The notes under the pieces are model-generated. The model saw nothing but the letters and a program-made list of their open reading frames with translations, was not told where the DNA came from and searched no databases. Shown here piece by piece: positions 8,790 to 18,371 of a stretch of 64,000 nt of DNA (position 1 is its first letter; each line of letters begins with the position of its first letter). The DNA lies in assembly GCA_018780645.1 (NCBI GenBank), contig JADMJJ010000018.1, forward strand, positions 1 through 64,000. Direction: 5' to 3'. A program made the position numbers and the translations under genes. The stretch is from Burkholderiaceae bacterium (lineage in GTDB: Bacteria; Pseudomonadota; Gammaproteobacteria; Burkholderiales; Burkholderiaceae_C).

Positions 8790-10043
8790 TCAGTAGACTC
8801 GCAGTCTGCGCCAGATCAAGGCGTTGTAAAGAACAATCAAACTCAGCTCCAGCGCAGCCCAGGCGCCCAGGGCCAGCAGCAGGTCGCCGCGCGTGCTGGC
8901 CCACCAGAAGGCCAGCGGTCGCCCCAGCAGCATCGCCACGCCGAATGCTGGCACAAAGCGATGCCCACCCAGAGCCAACAGGCTACCCGACGTAGCGGCG
9001 CTGACGGCCATCGCGGCCACCATCGGCGTCATCACCGCGGCCATCGCGCCGGCCTCCCGCCACTCGGCGCCAAACAGAGTCACGAACACCGTCTCCGCGC
9101 CGAACCACAGCGCCAGGCTCAAGGCCAGCCAGGCAGCAAAGCCCAGGCCCCACACGCGCAACAGCAGGGCACGCGCCGCATCGCGCTGATCAACCAGGCG
9201 CGCAAACCGCTGATAAAACACCGCCCCGAGCGCCCCAGAGACCATGAACAGCGGCAGGGCCAGGCTGCGCCAGGCCAAGGTGAACTGCCCCGCCGCCTGA
9301 CTGCCAAACCAGCTGACCGCCAGCACAAACGGCAGCTGCTGGGTGAAGGTGTCCATCAGGGCGCTGGGCCACAGGAACAGCGGCGCATCGCGATGGCGAT
9401 GTGCCACGGCACGCCAGTCGTCGCAGGCCGCACCTATGCGGGCCATGGCGGCCTGCACCGGCATTGCGGCGATCAGCGCACCAGCCAGGGCACCGAGGCC
9501 ATGGGCCAGCCACAGGCCGGGCGCCCATCCCGACATACCGGACAGACTGGCGGCGGCAACCGTGAGCACGGCCTGCCCCAATCGTGCAGCATTGATCGCG
9601 CCATACGCTTGACCGCGGTTCAGCCAGGCCAGGTTTAGCCCCATCCAGGCGCTGCAAACGCCGGACAGCACCGCCAGCGGCAGGTACAGGCCCAGTGGCT
9701 CAAGCCCGATGGCCGCCAGCCAGATGTGCGGCAGCAGCTGCACGGCGCCGAGGGCCAACAAGGTCAGTCCAGCACCGATGACCAAGATCGCCTTCAGCGC
9801 CAGGCGATACAGGGCCGCGGCCTGCTGCTCGCTTTCGGGCAGCATCAACACCGTCTCGTAACGCAGGCTGACCAGCACCGACACCACACCGCCGAGCGCG
9901 GCCCAGACACCCAGCACGGCAAAATCCGTCGCCCCAAACTGGCGCGACCACACCGGCATGGCCACCCACATCAGCCCCTGCGCACCGGCCATGCCCAGGC
10001 CCAGAAGCAAGGCACTGCCGGCCAGGCTGCGGCGCGCACTCAT
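8790..10043 (-). CDS. Polysaccharide flippase (Wzx-like, MOP/MATE superfamily)
   Basis: This 417-residue protein is hydrophobic throughout, with about 12 likely membrane segments. It begins MSARRSLAGSALLLGLGMAG, followed by WSRQFGATDFAVLGVWAALG, a pattern common in oligosaccharide translocases (G-x-x-xFG near the first helix). It would move the undecaprenyl-linked repeat unit across the inner membrane. It overlaps the upstream glycosyltransferase by 4 bases and ends 4 bases before asnB. No Wzy polymerase was found in the window, so that gene may lie beyond the left edge. Confidence 0.82.
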   Translation of the reverse strand: MSARRSLAGSALLLGLGMAGAQGLMWVAMPVWSRQFGATDFAVLGVWAALGGVVSVLVSLRYETVLMLPESEQQAAALYRLALKAILVIGAGLTLLALGAVQLLPHIWLAAIGLEPLGLYLPLAVLSGVCSAWMGLNLAWLNRGQAYGAINAARLGQAVLTVAAASLSGMSGWAPGLWLAHGLGALAGALIAAMPVQAAMARIGAACDDWRAVAHRHRDAPLFLWPSALMDTFTQQLPFVLAVSWFGSQAAGQFTLAWRSLALPLFMVSGALGAVFYQRFARLVDQRDAARALLLRVWGLGFAAWLALSLALWFGAETVFVTLFGAEWREAGAMAAVMTPMVAAMAVSAATSGSLLALGGHRFVPAFGVAMLLGRPLAFWWASTRGDLLLALGAWAALELSLIVLYNALIWRRLRVY

Positions 10044-11263
10044 CTCGTCCCCCGCTGCGCCAAGACCCGCGCATAGACAGCCTGCAACTGGCTCGCCACG
10101 GCGGCAGGGCCGAAACGCTGCAGCGCGTCCTGACGCAGCGCCTTGGGATCGAAGTCGGCCGAGTGCTGATGCAGCCAGGCCAGGCCTTCGGCCAGCGCCG
10201 GCACATCATCGGTCGCCACCATGCGGCCAACCCCGTCATGCACCACCGATTCCGGTCCGCCACTGCGGGTGGCCAGCACCGGCCGCCCAGCGGCCAAAGC
10301 CTCGGCCAGCACCACTCCGAAGGTTTCATGTCGAGATGCCGACACCAGTGCATGGGCTTGGGCCAGGGCCTGGGGCACCTGATCCGGGTGCAGCCCCCCC
10401 AGCCAACGTACCCGATCCTCCAGACCCAGGGCACGAGTCTGGGCTTGCAGCGCCGCCCGCTCGGGGCCATCACCGCCGATGCGCAGTTCAACACTGCCCC
10501 AAGGAGGATTCCACCGCTGCAGCGCCTGCAGCAGCAGGTCAAAGCCTTTGACTCGGTGCAAACCGCCCAGGGCCAGCAGCACCCATGGAGAGGCCGGCCT
10601 CGGCGCTTCCGAAGCACTTGCCGCAGCAAAGCGCTGCACATCCACCACGTTGGGCACCACGCCGTCGCAGCGCAAGCCCTCGGCACGGATCGCCTGAGCC
10701 AAAGTGGGGCTCACCGCCAACACCGCCGCCGCATCGTCGAACACCGGCGCCAGACGCGCGTCGAGCGCGCCGTCGCGGGCGCGCAGCGCCGGAAACGGAA
10801 AAGGCCCCATGTGTTCGGTCAGCACATAGGGAATATCGAATTCGCTGGACAGTTGACGCGCAATCCAGCCCCCCGGAAAGCAGACATGGGCGTGCAGTAG
10901 GTCGACGCTGCCCCAGCGCTGCAGCGCCAGTTGCAGCGCTCTGCGGCAGGCGGCCAACTGGCCGCGCACACCGCCGCCGCGCCAGTTCAGAGTCCAGGAC
11001 AGGGCCGGACTGAATGCACAGTCCAGGCCATCGTGCGCCTGCCACCGAGCGGACGCAGATTGGGTCAGGCGCCAACGCATTGCACGCGCGCTGCGCTGGG
11101 GTTCACGCAGCGACAAAGCCCCGTCGTGATGGCCCCAGCTGGCCACAGCCAGTTGCATGGGCTGGGCATGACGCTGCAATGCCTGTGCCTGATCCTGCAC
11201 AAAGCGCCCCGCCATCGGCATGGTCTTGCTCGGAAACCACGACGGAATCAGCAGCAGTCTCAT
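10040..11263 (-). CDS. Glycosyltransferase family 4
   Basis: This 407-residue GT-B glycosyltransferase has an N-domain starting MRLLLIPSWFPSKTMPMAGR and a C-domain with LLALGGLHRVKGFDLLLQAL, IGGDGPERAAL, VRWLGGL and SRHETFGVVLAEALAAGRPV. The E-x7-E motif of the GT4 donor site is present (ETFGVVLAE). It overlaps fkbM upstream and the flippase gene downstream by 4 bases each. It is likely to add one sugar during repeat-unit assembly. The donor is unknown. Confidence 0.9.
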   Translation of the reverse strand: MRLLLIPSWFPSKTMPMAGRFVQDQAQALQRHAQPMQLAVASWGHHDGALSLREPQRSARAMRWRLTQSASARWQAHDGLDCAFSPALSWTLNWRGGGVRGQLAACRRALQLALQRWGSVDLLHAHVCFPGGWIARQLSSEFDIPYVLTEHMGPFPFPALRARDGALDARLAPVFDDAAAVLAVSPTLAQAIRAEGLRCDGVVPNVVDVQRFAAASASEAPRPASPWVLLALGGLHRVKGFDLLLQALQRWNPPWGSVELRIGGDGPERAALQAQTRALGLEDRVRWLGGLHPDQVPQALAQAHALVSASRHETFGVVLAEALAAGRPVLATRSGGPESVVHDGVGRMVATDDVPALAEGLAWLHQHSADFDPKALRQDALQRFGPAAVASQLQAVYARVLAQRGTR

Positions 11264-12156
11264 GCGCCGAGGTCGGCCCCGGCGGGCGCCAGACGGGCCG
11301 GCACGGCCACAATCATCGAATGAAACTGTGCGGGCAGACGCTCGCGCCAGGCAAAACGATAGCCTTCGCCACGCAGCAGCCGGGAAGCGAGATTCAGCCA
11401 GCGCGAACAGGTGTCGGGATAGGCATCCAGGGTAACGAAGTGCGCGTAGCCCAGCTCGCGAAGCACATCCAGCGCCGGGGTGCTGCCACCGTGAAACTCG
11501 CCCGCCGCCTGCTCCAACAGAACCACAGGCTGATCGCGTGCCAAGGTGCGCGCCGCGCCACGCAGCACGCGCGCTTCATGGCCCTCGACATCGATCTTGA
11601 TCAGCGACACCATGCCGGCATCGACCGGCAGCTCGTCATCCAAGGTCGATAGGGTGCAGGCGAGCCGCCCCTGCGCGGGCGCCTCGGACACCGCAGCCAT
11701 GCCGGCATTGCCTGGCGGCAGGTCGATCCAGGCCTGGCCCGGCGCGTCCGACAGGCCCAGCGGCAACGCCCGGATCTGCGGCGCAAGCTGTGCATTCAAG
11801 GCCAGCAACTGGTAGGTGCGCGGGTGCGGCTCAAAGGCCCATACGCTGGGGTAGTGACGTGCAAAGAACAAGGCGTGGTTGCCGATATTGGCGCCGATGT
11901 CTATGCACAGGCCGCGCGGCCGTGTGTCCAGTGCCTGCAGCAGCTGCATGACGGCATCCAGCTCCTCGCGCTCATAGCGGCCGCGCAGATTGATCTGGTG
12001 CCCGACCAGATCAAAGGCATAGACCGCCATCGGCGGGTAGCCCTCACCCAGCAATGCCTGCCCCTGGCGGGTGAGCCAGCGGCCCAGGCCGGCCATCAGC
12101 ATGCGCTGAAAGACCGGCCGGCCGGCCGCATGGCTCTGCACCCTGTCAAATCTCAT
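11260..12156 (-). CDS. FkbM-family SAM-dependent methyltransferase
   Basis: This 298-residue protein contains the FkbM methyltransferase domain. The SAM site is LCIDIGANIGNHALFFAR near residue 85, followed by VWAFEPHP, and a later strand LIKIDVEGHEARVLRG is diagnostic of the family. It probably puts a methyl group on a sugar hydroxyl of the polysaccharide. The ATG at 12156 overlaps the wbpE stop as ATGA, which fixes the start; the open frame upstream of it lies inside wbpE in another frame. Confidence 0.88.
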   Translation of the reverse strand: MRFDRVQSHAAGRPVFQRMLMAGLGRWLTRQGQALLGEGYPPMAVYAFDLVGHQINLRGRYEREELDAVMQLLQALDTRPRGLCIDIGANIGNHALFFARHYPSVWAFEPHPRTYQLLALNAQLAPQIRALPLGLSDAPGQAWIDLPPGNAGMAAVSEAPAQGRLACTLSTLDDELPVDAGMVSLIKIDVEGHEARVLRGAARTLARDQPVVLLEQAAGEFHGGSTPALDVLRELGYAHFVTLDAYPDTCSRWLNLASRLLRGEGYRFAWRERLPAQFHSMIVAVPARLAPAGADLGA

Positions 12157-13253
12157 GCACGCAGGGCCTGTTCCAGCGCCGCCATGACCTGATCCTGCTG
12201 CGCCTGGCTGAGATCCGCACTCATCGGCAGGCTCATCACCCGCTGCGCCGCACGCTCGCTGTGCGGCAGGCTCTGGCCATTGCCATAGGCTTGGTAGAAC
12301 GGCTGCTGATGCAAAGGCCTGGGGTAGTGGATTGCGGTCGGGATGCCGGCCTCTTTCAGCCGCTGCTGCACCTGCTCGCGATGATCGACGGACAGGGTGA
12401 ACTGGGCCCAGACGCAGTCGCGATCGCCGCGCACCACAAGACGCTGCACTGGCAAATCGCCCAGCAGCTGCTGGTAGCGCTCGCCGATGGCCAGGCGCTG
12501 AGCAATCTCCCAGTCGAAGCGCTCCAGCTTGCCGAGCACGACCGCACATTGCAGCGTGTCCATGCGCCCGCCGACACCGAGCCGCGTATGGTTGTAACGC
12601 TGGCTCTGGCCGTGGACGCGGATCTCGCGGCTGGCCTGGGCCAGTGCGTCGTCATTGGTGAAGATCGCGCCGCCGTCGCCATAGCAGCCCAGCGGCTTGC
12701 TCGGGAAGAAGCTGGTGCAGCCGACGGTGCTGAGGTTGCAGCTCTTGCGGCCCTTGTAGCTCGCACCAAAGCTTTGCGCCGCGTCTTCGATCACGGCCAA
12801 GCCGTGGTTTGAGGCGATCGCGTTGATCTCGTCCATATCTGCGACCTGGCCATACAGGCCGACGGGCATGATGGCGCGGGTTCTGGGCGTGATGGCCGCC
12901 GCTATCAGGCGCGCATCGATATTGCAGGTATCGGGTTCGATATCGACGAACACCGGCACGCCGCCGAGCAGCACAATCACCTCGGCCGTAGCGGCAAAGG
13001 TGAACGGCGTGGTGATGACCTCGTCGCCGGGCTTGAAGTCCAAGGCCATCAGCGCGATCAGCAGGGCCTCGGTGCCGCTGGCCACGGTGACGCAATGCCT
13101 GGCACCGGTGTAGGCCGCCAGCGCTTCTTCGAGCTCCTTGACCTCCGGGCCCATGATGTATTGGCCATGATCAAGCACGCGCTGGATGCGCGCATCGATG
13201 CTGGGCTTGAGCGCCGCGTACTGCGCTTTCAGGTCGATGAAGGGCAGGTTCAA
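12153..13253 (-). CDS. wbpE: UDP-2-acetamido-2-deoxy-3-oxo-glucuronate aminotransferase
   Basis: This 366-residue PLP aminotransferase is very like Pseudomonas aeruginosa WbpE. It has [32 protein letters not shown]-type spacing, [20 protein letters not shown] and [19 protein letters not shown], where the Lys of PSK binds PLP. It converts the 3-keto sugar made by WbpB into the 3-amino form, using glutamate. The gene follows wbpD with a 4-base overlap and is in the expected B-D-E group. WbpA, the UDP-GlcNAc 6-dehydrogenase that feeds the pathway, is not in this window. Confidence 0.92.
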   Translation of the reverse strand: MNLPFIDLKAQYAALKPSIDARIQRVLDHGQYIMGPEVKELEEALAAYTGARHCVTVASGTEALLIALMALDFKPGDEVITTPFTFAATAEVIVLLGGVPVFVDIEPDTCNIDARLIAAAITPRTRAIMPVGLYGQVADMDEINAIASNHGLAVIEDAAQSFGASYKGRKSCNLSTVGCTSFFPSKPLGCYGDGGAIFTNDDALAQASREIRVHGQSQRYNHTRLGVGGRMDTLQCAVVLGKLERFDWEIAQRLAIGERYQQLLGDLPVQRLVVRGDRDCVWAQFTLSVDHREQVQQRLKEAGIPTAIHYPRPLHQQPFYQAYGNGQSLPHSERAAQRVMSLPMSADLSQAQQDQVMAALEQALRA

Positions 13254-13843
13254 GACAGGGTTCCTTCGAAGGTCAGCGTGCAGATGTCGCCGTTCAGTTG
13301 ATAGCGGTCACCGGTGTGCGGGCAACTGGCAACGCCTGCCCCACTGGCGGGCAGCTCCAGCCGCTCGCCGTAGCGGCTCATCCAGCCGATGCGGCGTGCC
13401 GGCACACCGACCATCAGAGCAAAATCGGGCACATCCTTCTGCACCACGGCGCCGGCGCCGACAAAGGCATAACGGCCTATCGTATGGCCGCAGACTATCG
13501 TGCAATTGGCACCCAAGGTCGCGCCCTGTCGCACCAGCGTGCGCCGGTATTCGTTCTTGCGTGCCACTGCGGCACGCGGGTTGTAGACATTGGTGAAGAC
13601 CATGCTGGGGCCGCAGAACACGTCGTCTTCCAGGGTCACCGCGTCATAAACGGAGACATTGTTCTGGATGCGCACGTTGTCGCCGATGCTGACGTCGTTG
13701 CCGACATAGACGCCCTGCCCCAGCGCGCAGCGCGCACCGATCTTCGCGCCCGGGCTGACGTGGGCGAAATGCCAGACCTTGGTGGCCTCGCCCAGCTGCG
13801 CGCCCTCATCGACGATGGCGCTGTCGTGCTTCCAATAAGCCAT
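13250..13843 (-). CDS. wbpD: UDP-3-amino-2-acetamido-glucuronate N-acetyltransferase
   Basis: This 197-residue hexapeptide-repeat acetyltransferase has a left-handed beta-helix signature running from about residue 10 to 150 ([40 protein letters not shown]). It contains [20 protein letters not shown] and a C-terminal Cys/His tail (SCPHTGDRY). This matches WbpD/WlbB, which acetylates the 3-amino group to give UDP-2,3-diacetamido-2,3-dideoxy-glucuronate. It starts 2 bases after wbpB and overlaps wbpE by 4 bases. Confidence 0.92.
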   Translation of the reverse strand: MAYWKHDSAIVDEGAQLGEATKVWHFAHVSPGAKIGARCALGQGVYVGNDVSIGDNVRIQNNVSVYDAVTLEDDVFCGPSMVFTNVYNPRAAVARKNEYRRTLVRQGATLGANCTIVCGHTIGRYAFVGAGAVVQKDVPDFALMVGVPARRIGWMSRYGERLELPASGAGVASCPHTGDRYQLNGDICTLTFEGTLS

Positions 13844-13845
13844 GA

Positions 13846-14904
13846 TCAGAACACCAGCGGCAAGCCGACACGCTGGCCATCGCGCGCACTGCGGTAGGCA
13901 GCAATCAGGATCTCCAGCGAGCGCAGGCCCTCGTAGCCATCGACCTGGGCGCTGGCCTCGCCGCGCAGGCTCTTGATGACATTGTCGTAGTACAGCGGGT
14001 GGCCGAAGCCATAGACGCTGGGCGCGTTGTAGCTGGCGTCATTGACAAGCGCATCGTCCGGATGCGCGTCGGCAAACTGCCAGTGCTCGATCTTGTTGAC
14101 GGCCGTGCCGCCGATCTTGACCGTGCCCTTTTCACCAAGGATCGTGATGCTGCCCTCGAGATTCTGCGGGAACGTCAACATCGTCACATTGATCGAGGCC
14201 AGGCCGCCGTGCCGCAGGCGCACGCTCATCACGCCGGTATCTTCGGCCTCGATGTCACGGGCCAGGGTAGCGGTATAGGCATGGACACTGTCGACCGGGC
14301 CGACCAACCAGTCCAGCAGATCGACATAGTGGCTGCTCTGGTTCATGAAGGCGCCGCCGTCCATGTCCCAGCGGCCGCGCCAGGGGGCGTCGTCGTAATA
14401 GCTCTGCGGCCGCGTCCAGAACACATTCACCGTGCTCATGTAGATGCGGCCGAAGCGCCCCTGCTCGATCGCGCGCTTGACCAGTTGCACGGTGCTGTTC
14501 AGCCGGTTCTGCTTGACCACGAACAGCTTCACGCCGGCATCGCGGCAGGCCTGGACCATGGCCATGCCCTCGTCGAACTTGGTGGCCATCGGCTTTTCGC
14601 TGAGCACATGACGGCCCGCCTGGGCTACCTGGATGGCCTGGCGCGGGTGCAGGCCGCTGGGCGTGGTTAGCACCACCACATCGGCATCGCTGCCGGCCAG
14701 CAGAGCCTCCAGCGAGGCAAAACCGGGCACGCCGTTGGCCGCCATGGCCGCCTGCAGCGCCTCCGGCCGCACATCGCACACCGCCACCAGTTGCGCATGG
14801 GCCTGATGCACACGCAGCGACTCGAAGTGGTTCTTGGCGATACGTCCGCAGCCCACCAGCGCAAAACGGATCGGGCGGTCAACAATGGGAAGAGTGGTGC
14901 TCAT
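13846..14904 (-). CDS. wbpB: UDP-N-acetylglucosaminuronate 3-dehydrogenase (Gfo/Idh/MocA family)
   Basis: This 352-residue protein has an N-terminal NAD-binding Rossmann motif [17 protein letters not shown] and the Gfo/Idh/MocA marks VLSEKPMA (Lys of EKP) and [20 protein letters not shown]. It matches WbpB/WlbA, which oxidises C3 of UDP-GlcNAcA and recycles its NADH with 2-oxoglutarate, the by-product of WbpE. It is the first gene of the minus-strand operon. The ATG at 14904 gives the family's usual start. Its promoter should lie in the 109-base gap shared with divergent lysS. Confidence 0.92.
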   Translation of the reverse strand: MSTTLPIVDRPIRFALVGCGRIAKNHFESLRVHQAHAQLVAVCDVRPEALQAAMAANGVPGFASLEALLAGSDADVVVLTTPSGLHPRQAIQVAQAGRHVLSEKPMATKFDEGMAMVQACRDAGVKLFVVKQNRLNSTVQLVKRAIEQGRFGRIYMSTVNVFWTRPQSYYDDAPWRGRWDMDGGAFMNQSSHYVDLLDWLVGPVDSVHAYTATLARDIEAEDTGVMSVRLRHGGLASINVTMLTFPQNLEGSITILGEKGTVKIGGTAVNKIEHWQFADAHPDDALVNDASYNAPSVYGFGHPLYYDNVIKSLRGEASAQVDGYEGLRSLEILIAAYRSARDGQRVGLPLVF

Positions 14905-15013
14905 GCAACGGGCCTGGCGCGGCCGCAAAGGGACCGAAGCCGGCGATTTTACGGCGCGCATTCGGCGCATGCCTCGCGCACAGCCTAAAATTGCAAGCAA
15001 ATTCAACGAGTTG

Positions 15014-16537
15014 ATGATGACCCAGCACACCGCACCCCACCACCCCGCCCCTGTCGCCATCGACGAGAACCAGCTCATCACCGAGCGCCGCGAGAAGCTC
15101 AGCGCCCTGCGCGAGCGCGTGGCCGTGCCCTTCCCCAACGACTTCAAGCCTGGCCACCGCGCGCTGGACCTGCAGCGCCGCTATGGCGATCTGGAGAACG
15201 AGGCGCTGGAGCCACAGTCAGTGCCGGTCACGGTGGCTGGGCGGCTGATGCTCAAGCGGGTGATGGGCAAGGCCAGTTTCGGCACCCTGCAGGACGCCAC
15301 CGGTCGCCTGCAGCTGTTCGTCACCAAGGACGCGCTGGGCGAGGAAGGCTATGCCGAGTTCAAGCACCTGGACCTGGGCGACATTCTGGGCGCCGAAGGC
15401 GTGCTGTTCAAGACCAAGACCGGTGAGCTGTCGGTGCGCGTGTCAAAGCTGCGCCTGTTGACCAAGAGCCTGCGCCCGCTGCCGGACAAGTTCCACGGCA
15501 TGAGCGACCAGGAGCAGAAGTACCGCCAGCGCTATGTCGATCTGATCGCCGACGAGACGGCCCGCACCCGCTTTGTGGCACGCAGCAAGGCGGTGTCGGC
15601 GATCCGCAGCCATATGGTCGAGCACGGCTTCCTGGAAGTGGAAACGCCGATGCTGCACCCGATTCCCGGCGGTGCGAACGCCAAGCCCTTCATCACCCAC
15701 CACAACGCGCTCGATCAGGAGATGTTCCTGCGCATCGCGCCCGAGCTCTATCTGAAGCGCCTGATCGTCGGCGGCTTCGAACGTGTGTTCGAGATCAATC
15801 GCAACTTCCGCAACGAAGGCATCTCGGTCCGGCACAACCCCGAATTCACGATGATGGAGTTCTATGCCGCGTACTGGAACCACCACGACGTGATGAACTT
15901 CACCGAGGAGGTGCTGCGCCATGCCGCCCGAGTGGCCACCGGCTCGGCCGCCATCACCTATGCCGGGAAGCCCGTCGATCTCGACAAGCCCTTCACCCGC
16001 CTGTCGGTGCGCGACTCGCTGGTCGTCCACGCCGGCCTGACCGTCGAGCAGGCCGAGGACGCCGACCTGCTGCGCGCCAAGCTTAAGGAGCATGGCGAGG
16101 AGGCGCCCAAGCACTGGAAGCTGCCCGAGCTGCAGTTCGGCATGTTCGAAGCGGTTGTGGAAGAAAAGCTCTGGCAGCCAACCTTCATCATCGACTACCC
16201 CGTCGAAGTGTCACCGCTGGCGCGTGCCTCGGACGCCAACCCTGCCATCACCGAGCGATTCGAGCTCTTCATCACCGGTCGGGAGTACGCCAACGGCTTC
16301 TCGGAGTTGAACGATGCCGAAGACCAGGCCGCCCGCTTTCAGGCCCAGATGGCCAACAAGGAGGCCGGTGACGAGGAGGCGATGTACTACGACGCCGACT
16401 TCATCCGCGCCCTCGAATACGGCATGCCCCCAACCGGCGGTTGCGGCATCGGCATCGACCGGTTGATGATGCTGATCACCGATTCGCCGAGCATCCGGGA
16501 TGTGATTCTGTTCCCGGCGCTAAGGCGCGAGAGTTGA
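15014..16537 (+). CDS. lysS: Lysyl-tRNA synthetase, class II
   Basis: This 507-residue class II synthetase charges tRNA-Lys with lysine. An N-terminal OB-fold tRNA-binding domain ([20 protein letters not shown]) is followed by the catalytic core. That core has motif 2 ([20 protein letters not shown]) and motif 3 ([11 protein letters not shown]). Two adjacent ATG codons (15014 and 15017) are possible starts, and the ribosome binding site is weak. It is a housekeeping gene lying between the polysaccharide operon and the accessory island, so its 3' end marks the left border of that island. Confidence 0.97.
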   Translation: MMTQHTAPHHPAPVAIDENQLITERREKLSALRERVAVPFPNDFKPGHRALDLQRRYGDLENEALEPQSVPVTVAGRLMLKRVMGKASFGTLQDATGRLQLFVTKDALGEEGYAEFKHLDLGDILGAEGVLFKTKTGELSVRVSKLRLLTKSLRPLPDKFHGMSDQEQKYRQRYVDLIADETARTRFVARSKAVSAIRSHMVEHGFLEVETPMLHPIPGGANAKPFITHHNALDQEMFLRIAPELYLKRLIVGGFERVFEINRNFRNEGISVRHNPEFTMMEFYAAYWNHHDVMNFTEEVLRHAARVATGSAAITYAGKPVDLDKPFTRLSVRDSLVVHAGLTVEQAEDADLLRAKLKEHGEEAPKHWKLPELQFGMFEAVVEEKLWQPTFIIDYPVEVSPLARASDANPAITERFELFITGREYANGFSELNDAEDQAARFQAQMANKEAGDEEAMYYDADFIRALEYGMPPTGGCGIGIDRLMMLITDSPSIRDVILFPALRRES

Positions 16538-16578
16538 ACCACCTCCAGGATCGGGGCAGGACTACGATCGATGCTTGC

Positions 16579-17394
16579 TCACATGCGCTCTTTCACAAAA
16601 TAGGTGGTTGGCAGGGTTGAAAAGGGGAATCGCTGCAGCTTGGGCTCGTAGTCAAGGCTTGCGAACAATTCGTCAGCGGCCTTGCTCTCACCCTCGAAAG
16701 GTGCTTGTCCGTAGGCATTGAAGGCGATGATTCCCCCAGGCACGACCAGCGGGTACAAGTGATCCAGCCCGGCCTTGGTCGGCTCGTACAGTCCGACATC
16801 AAGGTATAGCAATGACAACCTCAGACCTTGGGAGCTCCGCACAAACTCGGGCACCGTCGCCAACACATCCCCATTGACGATCTTGCACCGTTCGACGCCG
16901 CGCATGATGTTGTCGTCGTTATGAATCGCGGTCAACCGTTGGATATAGTCCAAATGCGACGCCAGTTGATAGTCATACTTTTCCGTGACAAACTCTTTCG
17001 CAGATCGATCTATCTCCTGAAAATCCTTGTAACCTTCAAAGTGATCAAATCCAAACACCTTTCTAATACGATCGCCGGGGCAAAATGTCTCCATTAGCAT
17101 GGACCAAGTAAAGAACCCGTTGCCCTTATAAACCCCCAACTCCGCGATCGATCCGGGCAGATGTTGAATCTTCTTGAAAATCTCATAATGAGCCAGCAGC
17201 CGCGGCAGATCACGTCGCTGAATGAACGACAGGTAGTTCTGAATCACATCCTTGTGGCTTAGGTCATACTCAGAAATCAGTTGCGTCACTCTGGACCAGT
17301 GATCGCCGTCCATTTTGTTGTAAAGCCTGCGAACTTCATTGGAGTCGGGCTCCCGGGTTGAGTTGAGTTCCATGTTTTTACATTCTCGAGGCAT
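16579..17394 (-). CDS. TylF/MycF-like O-methyltransferase
   Basis: This 271-residue protein resembles the TylF/macrocin O-methyltransferase family. It has GSIAELGVYKGNGFFTWSML as the SAM loop near residue 80, FGFDHFEGY, a metal-binding type LLYLDVGLYEPTKAGLDHLY segment and VVPGGIIAFNAYG. Known members methylate sugar hydroxyls of nucleotide sugars or antibiotics and depend on Mg2+. The start may be the ATG at 17394 or the ATG at 17373 (MELNST). GC is clearly low: 24 of 60 bases at 16981-17040 are G or C, counted by hand. It diverges from the phyH-like gene and is probably recently acquired. Confidence 0.8.
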   Translation of the reverse strand: MPRECKNMELNSTREPDSNEVRRLYNKMDGDHWSRVTQLISEYDLSHKDVIQNYLSFIQRRDLPRLLAHYEIFKKIQHLPGSIAELGVYKGNGFFTWSMLMETFCPGDRIRKVFGFDHFEGYKDFQEIDRSAKEFVTEKYDYQLASHLDYIQRLTAIHNDDNIMRGVERCKIVNGDVLATVPEFVRSSQGLRLSLLYLDVGLYEPTKAGLDHLYPLVVPGGIIAFNAYGQAPFEGESKAADELFASLDYEPKLQRFPFSTLPTTYFVKERM

Positions 17395-17522
17395 CCACGC
17401 GGGCTGGTCATGAGCCTACGCGCTGGCCCTTTCAAGGGAATCGGAAAATCGAACAAATCGAGAGCACCTTCGCAACGGCAGTGCGGCGGCCCTCAAGAAC
17501 GAGTCCAAAGGAATCTTTGTCA

Positions 17523-18371
17523 ATGCAAAATTACAGCGCCTTTGACGACCAGGTCGAATTTTATGCCGCAGAGATCCGCAAGAACGGGTTCGTGCTCATT
17601 CCGTCGGCGCTTGACGACGGCCTTGTGGACGACCTGCTCAGCCGCATACGGTACCTCAACGCATCGCTCACGCCCGTGTCGCGGGAGACGATCCCCTATC
17701 TGAACAGGGGGCACGAGGTGGTTTATAGCCTAGAGAACAAGGACCTGGCATTCGTTCGAGCGATGTTCAACCACCCGGTCGCCAGGGGCGTCAAGATCGC
17801 CTTGCTGAATGACCAGTGGTACAAGCAGATTCCTGCAGGAATGCCCAATTACATTCTGCGGGCGATGATAGCCAGAAGCGGTGGCCCCGAACCTCTGCCA
17901 CTCCATATCGACTCCTTCGTCCCTTCGTCTGGCAGTTTCTCCTGGGCAGTTCAAGTCGCTTTTATCCTTGAAGATCAGTCGATCGACAACGGTTGCACCG
18001 TGTTCGTTCCGGGATCGCATCTATTTGACCGCTATGCTAACCAGGAGGCGATTGCCCAAGCGGTCGCCGTCGAACCCAAGAAGGGTGACATGGTCATCTG
18101 GGACAGCCGAACCTGGCATGGCACACGAGGAAATCTATCGGGGAAGACTCGCTGGTCCTTCATCGGCACCTTCACGCGCTGGTGGATAAAACAAAACTAC
18201 GATACCGTCAGAAACCTCCCCGACAGCATCTACAAGGAACTCTCCGACGAGGAGAGGTCGATACTTGGATTCTGCTCCTCGCCGCCCTTCAATGAGTATC
18301 AGAGAATCGACATCAAGGGTGGCTACGAATTAATTAGCGAGAGGAATATCCATGACAAACAAGACAGGTGA
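17523..18371 (+). CDS. Phytanoyl-CoA dioxygenase (PhyH) family Fe(II)/2-oxoglutarate oxygenase
   Basis: This 282-residue protein has the PhyH fold. LHIDSF gives the HxD iron ligands near residue 128, and the distal His is in SRTWHGTRGNLS near residue 200, followed by an Arg suited to bind 2-oxoglutarate. GCTVFVPGSHL is a typical family segment. In glycan clusters such enzymes hydroxylate sugars or acyl groups. The ATG at 17523 has AAAGGA about 10 bases upstream. The gene overlaps the next one by 20 bases, so the two are one transcript. GC is low compared with the flanks. Confidence 0.85.
   Translation: MQNYSAFDDQVEFYAAEIRKNGFVLIPSALDDGLVDDLLSRIRYLNASLTPVSRETIPYLNRGHEVVYSLENKDLAFVRAMFNHPVARGVKIALLNDQWYKQIPAGMPNYILRAMIARSGGPEPLPLHIDSFVPSSGSFSWAVQVAFILEDQSIDNGCTVFVPGSHLFDRYANQEAIAQAVAVEPKKGDMVIWDSRTWHGTRGNLSGKTRWSFIGTFTRWWIKQNYDTVRNLPDSIYKELSDEERSILGFCSSPPFNEYQRIDIKGGYELISERNIHDKQDR

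Noticed and set aside
16538-16578. Possible tRNA or attachment site at the lysS 3' end
   Set aside because: The 41 bases show no cloverleaf or direct repeat matched near the right border of the island.
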